Made by a program: the position numbers and the translations under genes
The notes under the pieces: model-generated
What the model saw: only the letters and a program-made list of their open reading frames with translations
The model's database searches: none
Told to the model about the DNA's origin: nothing
DNA from: Streptomyces gossypii
GTDB taxonomy: Bacteria; Actinomycetota; Actinomycetes; Streptomycetales; Streptomycetaceae
DNA length: 64,000 nucleotides
Assembly (NCBI RefSeq): GCF_025165795.1
Contig: NZ_JAJAGO010000006.1
Coordinates: forward strand, 1 to 64,000
Reading direction: 5' to 3'
In this document: piece after piece, positions 52,881 to 61,365 of the stretch
Layout of the letters: every line of letters begins with the position of its first letter
How positions within the stretch are numbered: the first letter of the stretch is position 1

Positions 52881-53318
52881 ATGACGTACGGCCAGGACCA
52901 CGGCCCCGTGGTGCGGCGGTGGAGTCGTCATCACAGTTGTGTCGGGCAGGCGCGGCTGGAGTTGCGCAAGGTGTTGGCCGGCTGGGGGCTGGGCGGGTTG
53001 GAGGAGCCGGCGGTGCTTGTGCTGTCCGAGTTGCTGACCAACGCCGTGCAGCATGCCCGTGTGCCTCCGGGGCGGGAGGTGGAGACCCGTTACGCAGCAG
53101 GGCCGGACGGACTGCGCGTCGAGGTGCACGATGCGTGTCCGGAGTGGCCGCGGTTTCGGGTGCCGGATGACGAGAGCTGCGAGGGGAGAGGGCTCATCCT
53201 CGTGGACGCGCTCGCCGATAAGTGGGGAGTGAGCGAACGCAGTGGTCCCGGCAAGGTGGTGTGGGCGCATCTGTCGCTGCCCCCGGATACGGACGGGGAA
53301 CCCGGCCATGGCCGATGA
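52881..53318 (+). CDS. RsbW-like histidine-kinase-type ATPase (anti-sigma-like)
   Basis: 145 residues from ATG 52881; the upstream ATG at 52767 gives an implausible leader. HATPase_c_2 fold: N-box LVLSELLTNAVQHARVPPG, then LRVEVHDACPEW (G1-like) and the RGLILVDALADKWGV region. Such proteins bind ATP and may phosphorylate anti-anti-sigma factors; in whiJ-type loci they are regular members. Its stop overlaps the next gene by 11 bases. Confidence 0.88.
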   Translation: MTYGQDHGPVVRRWSRHHSCVGQARLELRKVLAGWGLGGLEEPAVLVLSELLTNAVQHARVPPGREVETRYAAGPDGLRVEVHDACPEWPRFRVPDDESCEGRGLILVDALADKWGVSERSGPGKVVWAHLSLPPDTDGEPGHGR

Positions 53319-53523
53319 GAAGGAGCAGCAGCGCTCCGCGTTCCGGGTGCGGCGCGGGGATCGGGTGTGCATCGGCGGGTGCTGGCGGGAGGTCGCGGAT
53401 ACGCACATAGAGCGGTACGCGACCGGCGGTTCGGCCACCGTGCTGGTCCTGCGGACCGGCCGACGGGTGCGTCTTCCGGCCACGGCCCTGGTCGCGGTCA
53501 TGCCCGTGGACGCCTCGCTGTAG
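53308..53523 (+). CDS. Small hypothetical protein coupled to the ATPase gene
   Basis: 71 residues from ATG 53308, overlapping the ATPase gene by 11 bases. Beta-rich and basic: FRVRRGDRVCIGGCWREVAD, GGSATVLVLRTGRRVRLPAT. The layout looks like a small SH3-like barrel with two Cys (VCIGGC). No family was named, though similar short ORFs follow such ATPases in Streptomyces. Coupling suggests a partner of the ATPase. Confidence 0.65.
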   Translation: MADEKEQQRSAFRVRRGDRVCIGGCWREVADTHIERYATGGSATVLVLRTGRRVRLPATALVAVMPVDASL

Positions 53524-53540
53524 GCGCTCCACGTAGGCGG

Positions 53541-54107
53541 CTACGGGCGGTACTCGTGGAATCTCGGGGTGCCGGGCTCCGGTGTGAGTCTGGTGGCGCG
53601 GGCGGTGAAGCTGATCGCGTGGTACCAGCCGCACAGTGTCAGCAGGTCGAGGAGTTGTGGCGGGCTGAAGTGTGCGGCGAGCCGCTGCCACAGTGTGTCG
53701 TCGATGTCGTTGCTGGTGTGCAGGGCGTCGACCGCGTCGAGGAGCAGCCGGTCGCGGTCGGTCGTCCAGCAGGTGTCCGCGCTGGTCCCGTGCGTGAGGG
53801 AGCTGATCTGTGCGTGGGTCAGTTCGGCGCGGGGTGCGAAGCGGGCGATGTGCACGCCCCATTCGTACTCGCAGCCGCACAGTGCGCAGGTGCGGTCGAT
53901 GACGATTTCGCGGTCCCGGAGTCCGAGGCTGAGGCGGCGGCTGAGTTCGTACGCGCCCCATTCGTGCAGTGCCTCGGCGAGCGGCAGGTGGTGTGCGTAG
54001 AGCCGGAAGAGGGCGAGGGGTTCCTCGTCGCCGGGCATCATGCGGTGCAGTACCGCCGCGACTTCCGGCGGGTGGGGAGCCGCGGTCGGCGTGATCCGGA
54101 CGGTCAT
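53541..54107 (-). CDS. Carboxymuconolactone decarboxylase/AhpD-like protein
   Basis: 188 residues. The AhpD-like core is CALCGCEYEWGVHIARFAPR, with a CxxC (CALC) plus another Cys and the His of the proton-relay motif; ELSRRLSLGLRDREIVIDRT precedes it. Members act as peroxidases or protocatechuate-branch decarboxylases. Divergent from an HxlR regulator with a palindrome between, so probably its target and induced by a reactive or aldehyde-type compound. Confidence 0.88.
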   Translation of the reverse strand: MTVRITPTAAPHPPEVAAVLHRMMPGDEEPLALFRLYAHHLPLAEALHEWGAYELSRRLSLGLRDREIVIDRTCALCGCEYEWGVHIARFAPRAELTHAQISSLTHGTSADTCWTTDRDRLLLDAVDALHTSNDIDDTLWQRLAAHFSPPQLLDLLTLCGWYHAISFTARATRLTPEPGTPRFHEYRP

Positions 54108-54131
54108 GGATCCTGTCTCCCTTCGACATTC

Positions 54132-54150
54132 TGCTTCGATTTTCGAAGCA
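54132..54150. promoter_or_regulatory. Palindromic operator between AhpD-like and HxlR genes
   Basis: TGCTTCGATTTTCGAAGCA: perfect 8-bp arms around TTT. It lies 25 bp from the AhpD-like start and 65 bp from the hxlR start. A related half-site CCGAAGCG occurs at 54179-54186. Likely HxlR binding site. Confidence 0.65.
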
Positions 54151-54214
54151 CTGGCAGGGAGGGTAGTGTCTCGGAAACCGAAGCGCTACCCGTGGCGAAG
54201 AAAGGGCGAGCCTC

Positions 54215-54598
54215 ATGACGGAAGCCCCGCGTCCCCCGCGCACCCCGCACCCCCGGAAACCGGTGCGCGGTTCCGCCACGGGCCGCCCCCTGATGGCGGC
54301 GCTCGACCTGTTCGGGCGACGGTGGACGCTGCGGATCCTGTGGGAACTGCGGGAACAGGCCCTGGGCTTCAGGCCGTTGCAGCAGCGATGCGACGGCATG
54401 TCGTCCAGCGTGCTGCGCCAGCGCCTCACGGAGTTGCAGGAGGCTCGGCTCGTGGAACATGACACCGCAGGCGACTACCGCCTGACGCCGCTCGGGAGGG
54501 ACGCCTCCAAGGAACTCCGGGGCCTGCACCAGTGGTCCGAGCGCTGGGCGGCCGCGCTGGAGCAGGCGCCGTCCGACAACTCGGACGCACAGCCGTAG
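54215..54598 (+). CDS. HxlR-family transcriptional regulator
   Basis: 127 residues. Typical winged helix: LMAALDLFGRRWTLRILWEL, FRPLQQRCDGMSSSVLRQRL, TELQEARLVEHDTAGDYRLT and GRDASKELRGLHQWSERWA. No Cys residues are present, so it cannot sense oxidants by thiol switching as some HxlR proteins do. Divergent from the AhpD-like gene, which it probably represses. Confidence 0.9.
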   Translation: MTEAPRPPRTPHPRKPVRGSATGRPLMAALDLFGRRWTLRILWELREQALGFRPLQQRCDGMSSSVLRQRLTELQEARLVEHDTAGDYRLTPLGRDASKELRGLHQWSERWAAALEQAPSDNSDAQP

Positions 54599-54698
54599 TT
54601 CGCGTTCCCGCCCCTGTTCACGCCATCCCGAATCTCAGAAGGGGACAAATAGTCATCCGGGTTGAAGGAGGGGGGAATATCAGATCATCCTGTCCTGC

Positions 54699-56582
54699 AT
54701 GAGTCTTGCCTCCGTCCTCACCGACGCACCCGACATACGCGACTACGCCCTGGACTGGGCACTTGTCGACGTGGAGACCTCCGGCCTGGTGCCGCGCCAG
54801 GACCGCGTGCTGTCCCTCGCGGTGGTGACGATCGGCCCGGACGGTGAGCAGACCGGCGAGTTCTCCACGCTGCTCAACCCGGGCTGCGACCCCGGCCCGG
54901 TGCACGTACACGGACTGACTGCCGAACGGCTGGCGGGCGCCCCCACCTTCGACCAGATCGCCGGGCAGGTCGCGGCGATGCTCAAGGACCGCGTACTCGT
55001 CGCCCACAACGCGCAGTTCGACTACGACTTCCTCGCGCACGAGTTCGCCCGCGCGGGAGCGTCGCTCCCGGTCTCCCGGCGGCTGTGCACCCTCGCGCTG
55101 AACCGCCGGGTGGACCCGCCGACCGAGAACCTCCGTCTGGGCACGCTCGCCGCGCACTACGAAGTCCCCCAACTCCACGCCCACGACGCGCTGGACGACA
55201 CGCGTGTGCTGGCCGGTGTGCTGCGGGCCACCCTCCGGGAGGCGGCCCGGCTCGATCTGGCACTGCCTCTGGTGGCCTGCCCGCCCCGGCAGGACGCGCA
55301 GTTCACGCCGAAGCCGCCCAAGACGCCGTGCGCCTTCCGCAACCCCGGGCGGCTCTCGCCGGGTGGCCCGCTGACGCAGGGCATGAAGGTCGCCGTGACC
55401 GGGGACACCGACACCTCCCGCACGGATCTGGTCGCCCGGTCGGTCGCAGCAGGGCTGAACGTGATGGACAACGTCAGCCGGCACACCGGCGTCCTGGTCA
55501 CCAACGACACGGCGTCGGGCTCCACGAAGGCGCGGAGGGCGATCGCGGAGGGTGTGCCCGTCATCGACGAGCCGACCTTCCTGCGGCTGCTGGAGGACGT
55601 ACGGCCGGGCACTCCGCACGGGCAGCAGGGCCCCACGTCCACCCCTGCCGTCACCACCGCACCCGCCACACCTCCCGCACTTACCGCCCCCGCCCTCCCG
55701 GCAGCCCGCGAAGCGGGGACGGGGACAGGAACGGAAGCGGGAACGGAGACGGGCGGCCGTACCTCCCAGGCGACGGACCGGCCCCTCGCGCGACGGCGCG
55801 TGCTCGTGCTCGGCGGTACGCACCCGAACGCGGCTGCGGCCCGTGTCCGGATCGTCGAGCTGGGCGGGGCCGCGGCGATCAACCTGTCCGCCAGCGTCAC
55901 CGATGTCGTGCTGCTCCCCGGCGGTGAGAACGACCGCCGTACCCGCCGGATCGCCTCGCTGGAGATCCCCACCTACGAAGAGGCATGGCTCGACGCGCCG
56001 ACCGCCGCCCCGCCCGGCCGCCCGGCGGGCGGCCGGAGCCAGGCCCCGCACGTGCTGCCGCGCGGGGGTGTCGTCGATCTGCCGGGCGGTACCGGGCCCG
56101 CGAGTTGGAGCGTCAGCGCGACCTGGGCGCAGCAGACGACGTGCGAGATCGACCTCGTCGCGTTCCTCGTCGACGAGGACGACCAGGTCTGCCGGGACGA
56201 GCACTTCGTCTTCTACGGAGGGCCGGAGAGTCCGGGCGGCGCGGTGCGGCTGCTCACGGACGGGCCGACCGAGCAGACCGTCACCGCGGACCTGGGCGCT
56301 CTGCCGCCCGCCGTACGCAAGATCGTGGTCGCGGCGGCCGTCGACGGCACCCCCACCTTCGGGGACGTCGGGGCGGTCCAGATCACCACGGGCCCCGGCG
56401 GCAGCGCGGCACCGCTCGCGCAGGCGGCGCTCGACGCGGCGACCACCGAGCGCACGCTGCTTCTCGCGGAGATCTACCGCCGCGGCGACGTCTGGCGCTT
56501 CCGCGCCGTCGGCCAGGGTTTCGACAACGGCCTGGACGCCCTCGCCCGCGCCTACGGTGTGGACATCGCGGACGAAGGCTGA
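54699..56582 (+). CDS. DEDDh exonuclease - BRCT - BRCT - TerD fusion protein
   Basis: 627 residues. Residues 15-200: DnaQ-like DEDDh exonuclease with D24 and E26 in LVDVETSGL, D108 in HNAQFDYDFL and the final HDALDDTRVL. Residues about 225-305: a BRCT domain (GMKVAVTGDTDTSRTDLVAR, TGVLVTNDTASGSTKARRA). A Thr/Ala-rich linker, then a second BRCT-like unit (RRRVLVLGGTHPNAAAARVR). Residues about 445-627: TerD (ATWAQQTTCEIDLVAFLVDE, and HFVFYGGPESPGGAVRL). TerD domains bind calcium and belong to stress and phage-resistance Ter systems. The fusion suggests recruitment of a nuclease to damaged or foreign DNA. Confidence 0.9.
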   Translation: MSLASVLTDAPDIRDYALDWALVDVETSGLVPRQDRVLSLAVVTIGPDGEQTGEFSTLLNPGCDPGPVHVHGLTAERLAGAPTFDQIAGQVAAMLKDRVLVAHNAQFDYDFLAHEFARAGASLPVSRRLCTLALNRRVDPPTENLRLGTLAAHYEVPQLHAHDALDDTRVLAGVLRATLREAARLDLALPLVACPPRQDAQFTPKPPKTPCAFRNPGRLSPGGPLTQGMKVAVTGDTDTSRTDLVARSVAAGLNVMDNVSRHTGVLVTNDTASGSTKARRAIAEGVPVIDEPTFLRLLEDVRPGTPHGQQGPTSTPAVTTAPATPPALTAPALPAAREAGTGTGTEAGTETGGRTSQATDRPLARRRVLVLGGTHPNAAAARVRIVELGGAAAINLSASVTDVVLLPGGENDRRTRRIASLEIPTYEEAWLDAPTAAPPGRPAGGRSQAPHVLPRGGVVDLPGGTGPASWSVSATWAQQTTCEIDLVAFLVDEDDQVCRDEHFVFYGGPESPGGAVRLLTDGPTEQTVTADLGALPPAVRKIVVAAAVDGTPTFGDVGAVQITTGPGGSAAPLAQAALDAATTERTLLLAEIYRRGDVWRFRAVGQGFDNGLDALARAYGVDIADEG

Positions 56583-56638
56583 GCAGCGGGGTTGCGTCGC
56601 CTCGGAAGCTGTTGTCCTGCCCCGGTGGCCGGCGGGGA

Positions 56639-57016
56639 TCAGGACGAGGGGTCGGGGGCCTCGGGGAAGTGTTGGGCGAGGAGGAGGGCGGCGACGCGGC
56701 CGATCAGGTCGTACGGGAGGGGTTCGGCGAGGGGGAACTTGAGGGTGCCCTTGCCGGACTTGTACGGGGAGAGTTCCGCGTCGAGGGCCACGTCCGTCGT
56801 GTCGGGTGCGGGGTAGACGCTGATGTGCTTCTGCCAGCCTGAGAAGTAGACGACTGCCTTGCCGTCGCGGGTGAGGGCCGGGATCTGGTAGCTGATCTTC
56901 TCGCCCGCGTCGGGCACGGCGTCGTGGATCGTGCGTCGTATGTTCTGCAGGATGGTCCGCACGTCCTCGGGGAACGAGGCGATGTACTCGTCGACGTTCG
57001 CAGGCGTGTCCGGCAT
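56639..57016 (-). CDS. DUF1801 / YdhG-type iron-chaperone-like protein
   Basis: 125 residues. Matches the DUF1801 family: VDEYIASFPEDVRTILQNIR, RTIHDAVPDAGEKISYQIPA, GWQKHISVYPAPDT and SGKGTLKFPLAEPLPYDLIG. Frataxin-like fold; some members are described as iron chaperones. Single gene, convergent with the exonuclease gene. Confidence 0.88.
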   Translation of the reverse strand: MPDTPANVDEYIASFPEDVRTILQNIRRTIHDAVPDAGEKISYQIPALTRDGKAVVYFSGWQKHISVYPAPDTTDVALDAELSPYKSGKGTLKFPLAEPLPYDLIGRVAALLLAQHFPEAPDPSS

Positions 57017-57127
57017 GGTCTGCCTCCCGAAGGGCTGGGCACGGGCTGGGCACGACGCTCTGTGCCAGCGTAGTCCAGCCCTTCGGGGCGCGCGCGGGAA
57101 GCGGTCAGGCGGTCTTGTCGCTCTGCC

Positions 57128-58384
57128 TCACCGGGGTGAGACCGGGGTGAACGGTGTCGGGGTGCTGCCCGTCCAGCGGTGCATGACGGCGCGGCCCGTC
57201 TGCTTGGTGCCGTCGTCGCCGGAGACGGTGCCCGACTCGGCGATGTAGTAGCGGCCGTCGTCGAGGGAGATCAGCCCGTACTGGCCGCCCGACTCCCAGC
57301 CGTACGTGCCGGAGGGGCCGTGGTACTGGCCTTGCGGGAGCAACGACAGCATGCGGCCGCGCTCCGACTCCGGCTGGCCCCGGACGATGCCCCGCTTCGG
57401 GTGCTGCGAACCGTCGAGGACGAAGAGGGAGTAGTTGGGGAGGGAGGGCTTCTTGCCCTTGTACACCGCCATCAGCCAGTTGCCGCTGTGGCCGTCGTAC
57501 TCCAGGTTCTGGACGCCGTAGGTGGTGTTGCCGGTGTACGCGAAGTACTTGCCGTCGGTGGAGCGGGGGCCGCTGGTGTGCGGGGACTCCTCGGTCAGCG
57601 GGCGCTCGTACTTCTTCCAGTGCCGGGTGTCGTACTGGAGCAGCACCTGGTGGTCGTTGTCCTGGCGGCTGGTGTTCGAGTAGACGCCGTAGGCGACCGT
57701 CAGCAGCTGGCGGCCGTGCTTGCCGCCTGAACCGTCGGCGCCATCGCCGCCGTCACCGTCGTCGCCGTGCCCACCGCCGCCGCGCCTGAAGTCCGGGCCG
57801 AACGCGACGCCGTCGATGCCGCTGCAGCCGTACCGGTGGTCGGCGGTATTGCCGGTGTTGCCGTCGAAGACGCCGTCGCCGTCCATGTCGGCCGTGTAGT
57901 CCTCCACGACCTCCTTGAGGTGGACGGTGGAGACGACGCCGGAGTCCTGGGCGTCCATGTTCATCCGGGTGATGCGGTCACCGTCGAAGAGGGCGATGTA
58001 GAACGCCTTGGCCGCCTTGTATTCGAGGGAGCCGTAGACCCGGCCGTCGCGCTGGTTGAAGTCCAGGTCGCCGAGGTGGCCGGTGAATCCGGTGACGGAG
58101 CCGATCGGCTTGCCGCGCAGGTCGGTCTTCACCAGGAGGTCGGTGTACGAGAAGTACATGGCGCCTTTGCGGCGGTCGATGGCCATGCCCTGGAGGTGGC
58201 CGGACTTCCAGGCCCCGCCGTCCACGGTCGTCGGGAGCCGTACGTCGGGCCGCTGCGCGGCGGGCGCTTCGTCGGCCGCCGCCGTCGTGACGGTCTCGGC
58301 GTGGGCCACTCCGCCCGCCGCACCGACAACCGCCGTCGCGAGAACGGCCGTCAGCAGGGCGCGTGCGCGTTTCTGCCTTCGCAT
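57128..58384 (-). CDS. Secreted propeller-like protein of unknown function
   Basis: 418 residues with a Sec signal peptide (ALLTAVLATAVVGAAGGVAHA). The mature part has repeated strands with SYTDLLVKTDLRGKP, GHLGDLDFNQRDGRVYGSLE, GIDGVAFGPDF, TYGVQNLEYDGHSGNWLMAV, a beta-propeller-like layout. An Asp/Gly-rich insertion (about 235-255) and a DMDGDGVFDGN loop resemble calcium-binding sites. It could be an extracellular binding protein or hydrolase-like propeller. Single gene upstream of the antiporter operon's 3' end. Confidence 0.7.
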   Translation of the reverse strand: MRRQKRARALLTAVLATAVVGAAGGVAHAETVTTAAADEAPAAQRPDVRLPTTVDGGAWKSGHLQGMAIDRRKGAMYFSYTDLLVKTDLRGKPIGSVTGFTGHLGDLDFNQRDGRVYGSLEYKAAKAFYIALFDGDRITRMNMDAQDSGVVSTVHLKEVVEDYTADMDGDGVFDGNTGNTADHRYGCSGIDGVAFGPDFRRGGGGHGDDGDGGDGADGSGGKHGRQLLTVAYGVYSNTSRQDNDHQVLLQYDTRHWKKYERPLTEESPHTSGPRSTDGKYFAYTGNTTYGVQNLEYDGHSGNWLMAVYKGKKPSLPNYSLFVLDGSQHPKRGIVRGQPESERGRMLSLLPQGQYHGPSGTYGWESGGQYGLISLDDGRYYIAESGTVSGDDGTKQTGRAVMHRWTGSTPTPFTPVSPR

Positions 58385-58548
58385 GATGCCTCCAGGTCGT
58401 CAGACTCCGGATACTGCCCAGCGAGCATGCACGGGGAACCAACGAGGCGTGAACGTGTTCGAACCGGCGGCCATGGCAAGGCGCTACGGCGCGTACGGGA
58501 AAGCGCCGCCGCGCCTTCGGACCCGGGCCGGGCGGGGGCGTCATGGCG

Positions 58549-58977
58549 TCATGAGCCCGCGTGCTCCCCTCCCTCGGCTTCTCCTCCCTCGGCGTCGCCG
58601 CCCTCGCTGTCCTGCCCAGCCGCCTCGCCGCGGGCGCGCGCGTCGCGCCGCAGGCGTTCGCCGAGTTCGTCCAGGACGAGGCCGGGCCTCCGCACCGCCT
58701 GAGTGCGGTAGGCGGTGCGGCCCACGATCTGGCCGGTGACCGGCACCGTGACCAGTTGGAACAGCGCGACGAGCACCAGCACGACCGCGTAGCGCGGCGA
58801 GACCTGCGCGGCGGCTCCGAGCAGGATGAGCAGCAGGCCGAGCGTCTGGGCCTTGGTGGCCGCGTGCAGTCTGGACAGGGTGTCGGCGAAGCGCAGCAGT
58901 CCCAGCGCCCCGAGCAGGCAGAAGGCGGCCCCCGCCAGGAGCAGCACGGCGGTGAGGGCGTCCAGGGCCGTGCTCAC
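58549..58977 (-). CDS. mnhG: Mrp Na+/H+ antiporter subunit G
   Basis: 142 residues from GTG 58977. Three membrane helices (ALTAVLLLAGAAFCLLGALG, AQTLGLLLILLGAAAQV, YAVVLVLVALFQLVTVPVTG) and the LHAATKAQT motif are typical of MnhG/PhaG. The C-terminal 45 residues are an added hydrophilic tail with Glu/Gly repeats (EGGDAEGGEAEGGE). Last gene of the operon; its start overlaps mnhF by 4 bases. Confidence 0.92.
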   Translation of the reverse strand: MSTALDALTAVLLLAGAAFCLLGALGLLRFADTLSRLHAATKAQTLGLLLILLGAAAQVSPRYAVVLVLVALFQLVTVPVTGQIVGRTAYRTQAVRRPGLVLDELGERLRRDARARGEAAGQDSEGGDAEGGEAEGGEHAGS

Positions 58978-59240
58978 CGCATCCCCTCCCGCTTCTCGAT
59001 CAGATGGGCGGCGGTGACCGAGCCGATGAAGGCAAGCAGCGCCAGCACCAGCAGGACGGGCAGGAAGGAGGTCAGCTTCCGGGAGGCGACGCCGATCGCC
59101 GCACCGGCGAGGATGAGCGTCACCAGGACGTCCACAGCGATGATCCGGTCGAGCGCGAGCGGGCCGCGCACCAGGCGCAGCAGGGTGAGCACACCGGCGG
59201 CCGAGACCATCGCCGTGCTCAGCGCGAAGACCACGTTCAC
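58974..59240 (-). CDS. mnhF: Mrp Na+/H+ antiporter subunit F
   Basis: 88 residues from GTG 59240. Three membrane helices and the family motif VRGPLALDRIIAVDVLVTLI. MnhF is an accessory subunit required for complex assembly. It overlaps mnhE and mnhG by 4 bases each. Confidence 0.92.
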   Translation of the reverse strand: MNVVFALSTAMVSAAGVLTLLRLVRGPLALDRIIAVDVLVTLILAGAAIGVASRKLTSFLPVLLVLALLAFIGSVTAAHLIEKREGMR

Positions 59241-59788
59241 GGGGACACCTCTCCTCGGTCGCCGGGCATCTGGCCGGCCACGCCGAGCGCCCACACGACA
59301 TGCCGCTCGGCCCGCTGCACGCGTACGCGCCCCTCGTCGGCCTCTTCCGGGCTGTGCACGGGCAGCACGTGGACGTAAAGCAGTCTGCCGCCGCGGTCGA
59401 TCTCCAGGACGAGGGAGCCCGGGGAGGCCGTCGTGAGGTTCGCGAGGGCGGCGATCGTCAGGTCGGAGTCGACCCCCAGGGGCACTTCGACGATCGCCGT
59501 CGGTGTGCGCGGCCCGTGACGGACGGCCTGCCAGGCGACGGTGACCGCCGAGTGGACGAGGTGGGTGAAGAGGTGCGCCAGCAGCCACGCAAGCCGCCAG
59601 GGCCTCGGGGTCAGTCGGGGCCGGATGGGCGGCAGCGGAAAGGCCAGCACGATTCCCGTCGCCACCAGCAGGCCGCTGAGCAGGACGCCGGGCATGACCG
59701 ATCCCCACAGCACGGCCCACAGCAGCCACAGCCAGCACACCATCGGCAGATGGTGGCCGTATCGGTTTGCCAGTTCCCTCACGCTCAA
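59237..59788 (-). CDS. mnhE: Mrp Na+/H+ antiporter subunit E
   Basis: 183 residues. N-terminal helices (MVCWLWLLWAVLWGSVMPGV, LLSGLLVATGIVLAFPLPPI) precede a cytoplasmic domain with PLGVDSDLTIAALANLTTAS and TTASPGSLVLEI, the MnhE signature. Overlaps mnhD and mnhF by 4 bases. Confidence 0.92.
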   Translation of the reverse strand: MSVRELANRYGHHLPMVCWLWLLWAVLWGSVMPGVLLSGLLVATGIVLAFPLPPIRPRLTPRPWRLAWLLAHLFTHLVHSAVTVAWQAVRHGPRTPTAIVEVPLGVDSDLTIAALANLTTASPGSLVLEIDRGGRLLYVHVLPVHSPEEADEGRVRVQRAERHVVWALGVAGQMPGDRGEVSP

Positions 59789-61365
59789 CGGCCCTCCTCC
59801 TCGAGTACGGCGGTGCGGTAGGTGTCCCGTCGCAGCAGGTCGTCCGCGGCCCGCTCACTGAGCCGGGCCAGCGGTCCGGCGCATACCGCGAGGGTGATGC
59901 CGGTCAGCGCCATGGCGCAGGTGGCGCCGAGCATCAGACGGCCGGGGAGGCGTGCGGGGACCTCCTGATGGGCTTCGTCATCCGGCGGCGCGGGTGGCGA
60001 CGCCGGCGATGCGGGTGGCGCGGGATGTGCGGAGGATGCCGGGGACGGCCCTGGCACGGTCTCCAGGAATGCCTTGCGCCCGAGGCGGGCCATCGCGGCC
60101 AGGGTGAGGAAACTGGTGAGCACCGCCGCGCCGAGGAGCGCGAAAGCCGTCCCGCTGCCTTCGGCCACGGCCGCCTGGAAGAGCGCGAGCTTCGCGATGA
60201 AGCCGGAGAACGGCGGAATCCCGGCCAGGCTCATCGCGGGGACCAGGAACAGCAGGGTGATCAGTGCGGTGGGCGGTGCGCGCCCCTTCATGCGGTGCAG
60301 GGCGGCGGTCCCCGTGCGGTGTACGACGAGTGCGGCGGCCAGGAAGAGCGTCGCCTGTACGACGATGTGGTGGACGACGTACAGGATGGCCCCGGTCAGT
60401 CCGGCGACGTCGAAGAGCGCGAGCCCCAGCAGCATGAAGCCGATATGGCTGACCAGCGTGAAGGACAGCAGCCGGTTGACGTCGTCCTGGGCGATCGCGC
60501 CCAGCACTCCGATCAGCAGCGTGGCGATCGCGAGAACGGCGAGCAGGATCCAGGTGTCGTCGCGGGGGAACAGCAGCGTCTGGGTGCGCAGCATCCCGTA
60601 CACGCCGACCTTGGTCAGGAGTGCGGCGAACACGGCGGTGATCGGCGAGGGCGCGGTCGGATAGCTGTCCGGGAGCCAGAAGTGCAGGGGCACCATCGCG
60701 GACTTGATGCCGAAGACGACGAGCAGCAGCAGGCTCAGTGCGGACCGCAGCCCCTCGGGCAGCTCCGCGACCCGCCCGGCGAGCTGGGCCAGGTTGACCG
60801 TGCCGGTGGCGCCGTAGCAGAGGGCGACGGCGGTGATGAACAGCAGGGAGGAGGTCAGGCTCGTCATCGTGTACGTCATTCCGGCGCGTGCCCGTGCCCG
60901 GCCCGAGTCCAGGGTGATCAGCACATAGGAGGCGCCGAGCATCACTTCGAAGGCGACGAAGAGGTTGAACAGGTCGCCCGAGAGGAACGCCAGACCGACT
61001 CCGCCCGTGAGGAGCAGATAGGCGGGGTGGAAGGTCGCGGCCGTCTCGTTGCCCGGCTCGGTGACGCCCTGGCCGATGGCGAAGACCAGCACGGACAGCG
61101 CCACCAGGATGGAGACGGTCAGCAGCAGCGCCGACAGCCGGTCCGCGACGAGGCTGACGCCCGTGGGGGCGTCCCAGCCGCCGACCGGGAGCACCTGCGG
61201 GCCGCGCTGGTCTGCGCGGACCAGCAGCGTGATCGCGGTCGCCAGCACGGTGGCGAGGACGCCGACGCTCAGCAGGCGCTGCGTGGTGTGGTGGTGGCGC
61301 AGGGCCAGGGAGGCACCGGCGGCGAGTACGGGGAGCAGCACGGGCAGGGCGAGCACGGTTGTCAT
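59785..61365 (-). CDS. mnhD: Mrp Na+/H+ antiporter subunit D
   Basis: 526 residues from ATG 61365, the ND2/ND4-like proton-channel subunit. About 14 membrane helices are visible. Conserved motifs include VLITLDSGRARARAGMTYTM, the Lys/His-bearing FGIKSAMVPLHFWLPDSYPT and AIAQDDVNRLLSFTLVSHIG. A Pro/Ala-rich insertion (SSAHPAPPASPASPPAPPDD) lies in a loop near residue 455. Essential for antiport with MnhA. Confidence 0.94.
   Translation of the reverse strand: MTTVLALPVLLPVLAAGASLALRHHHTTQRLLSVGVLATVLATAITLLVRADQRGPQVLPVGGWDAPTGVSLVADRLSALLLTVSILVALSVLVFAIGQGVTEPGNETAATFHPAYLLLTGGVGLAFLSGDLFNLFVAFEVMLGASYVLITLDSGRARARAGMTYTMTSLTSSLLFITAVALCYGATGTVNLAQLAGRVAELPEGLRSALSLLLLVVFGIKSAMVPLHFWLPDSYPTAPSPITAVFAALLTKVGVYGMLRTQTLLFPRDDTWILLAVLAIATLLIGVLGAIAQDDVNRLLSFTLVSHIGFMLLGLALFDVAGLTGAILYVVHHIVVQATLFLAAALVVHRTGTAALHRMKGRAPPTALITLLFLVPAMSLAGIPPFSGFIAKLALFQAAVAEGSGTAFALLGAAVLTSFLTLAAMARLGRKAFLETVPGPSPASSAHPAPPASPASPPAPPDDEAHQEVPARLPGRLMLGATCAMALTGITLAVCAGPLARLSERAADDLLRRDTYRTAVLEEEGR

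Noticed and set aside
54618..57053. 811-residue minus-strand frame
   Set aside because: Antisense of the exonuclease-TerD gene; the plus strand has recognisable motifs throughout.
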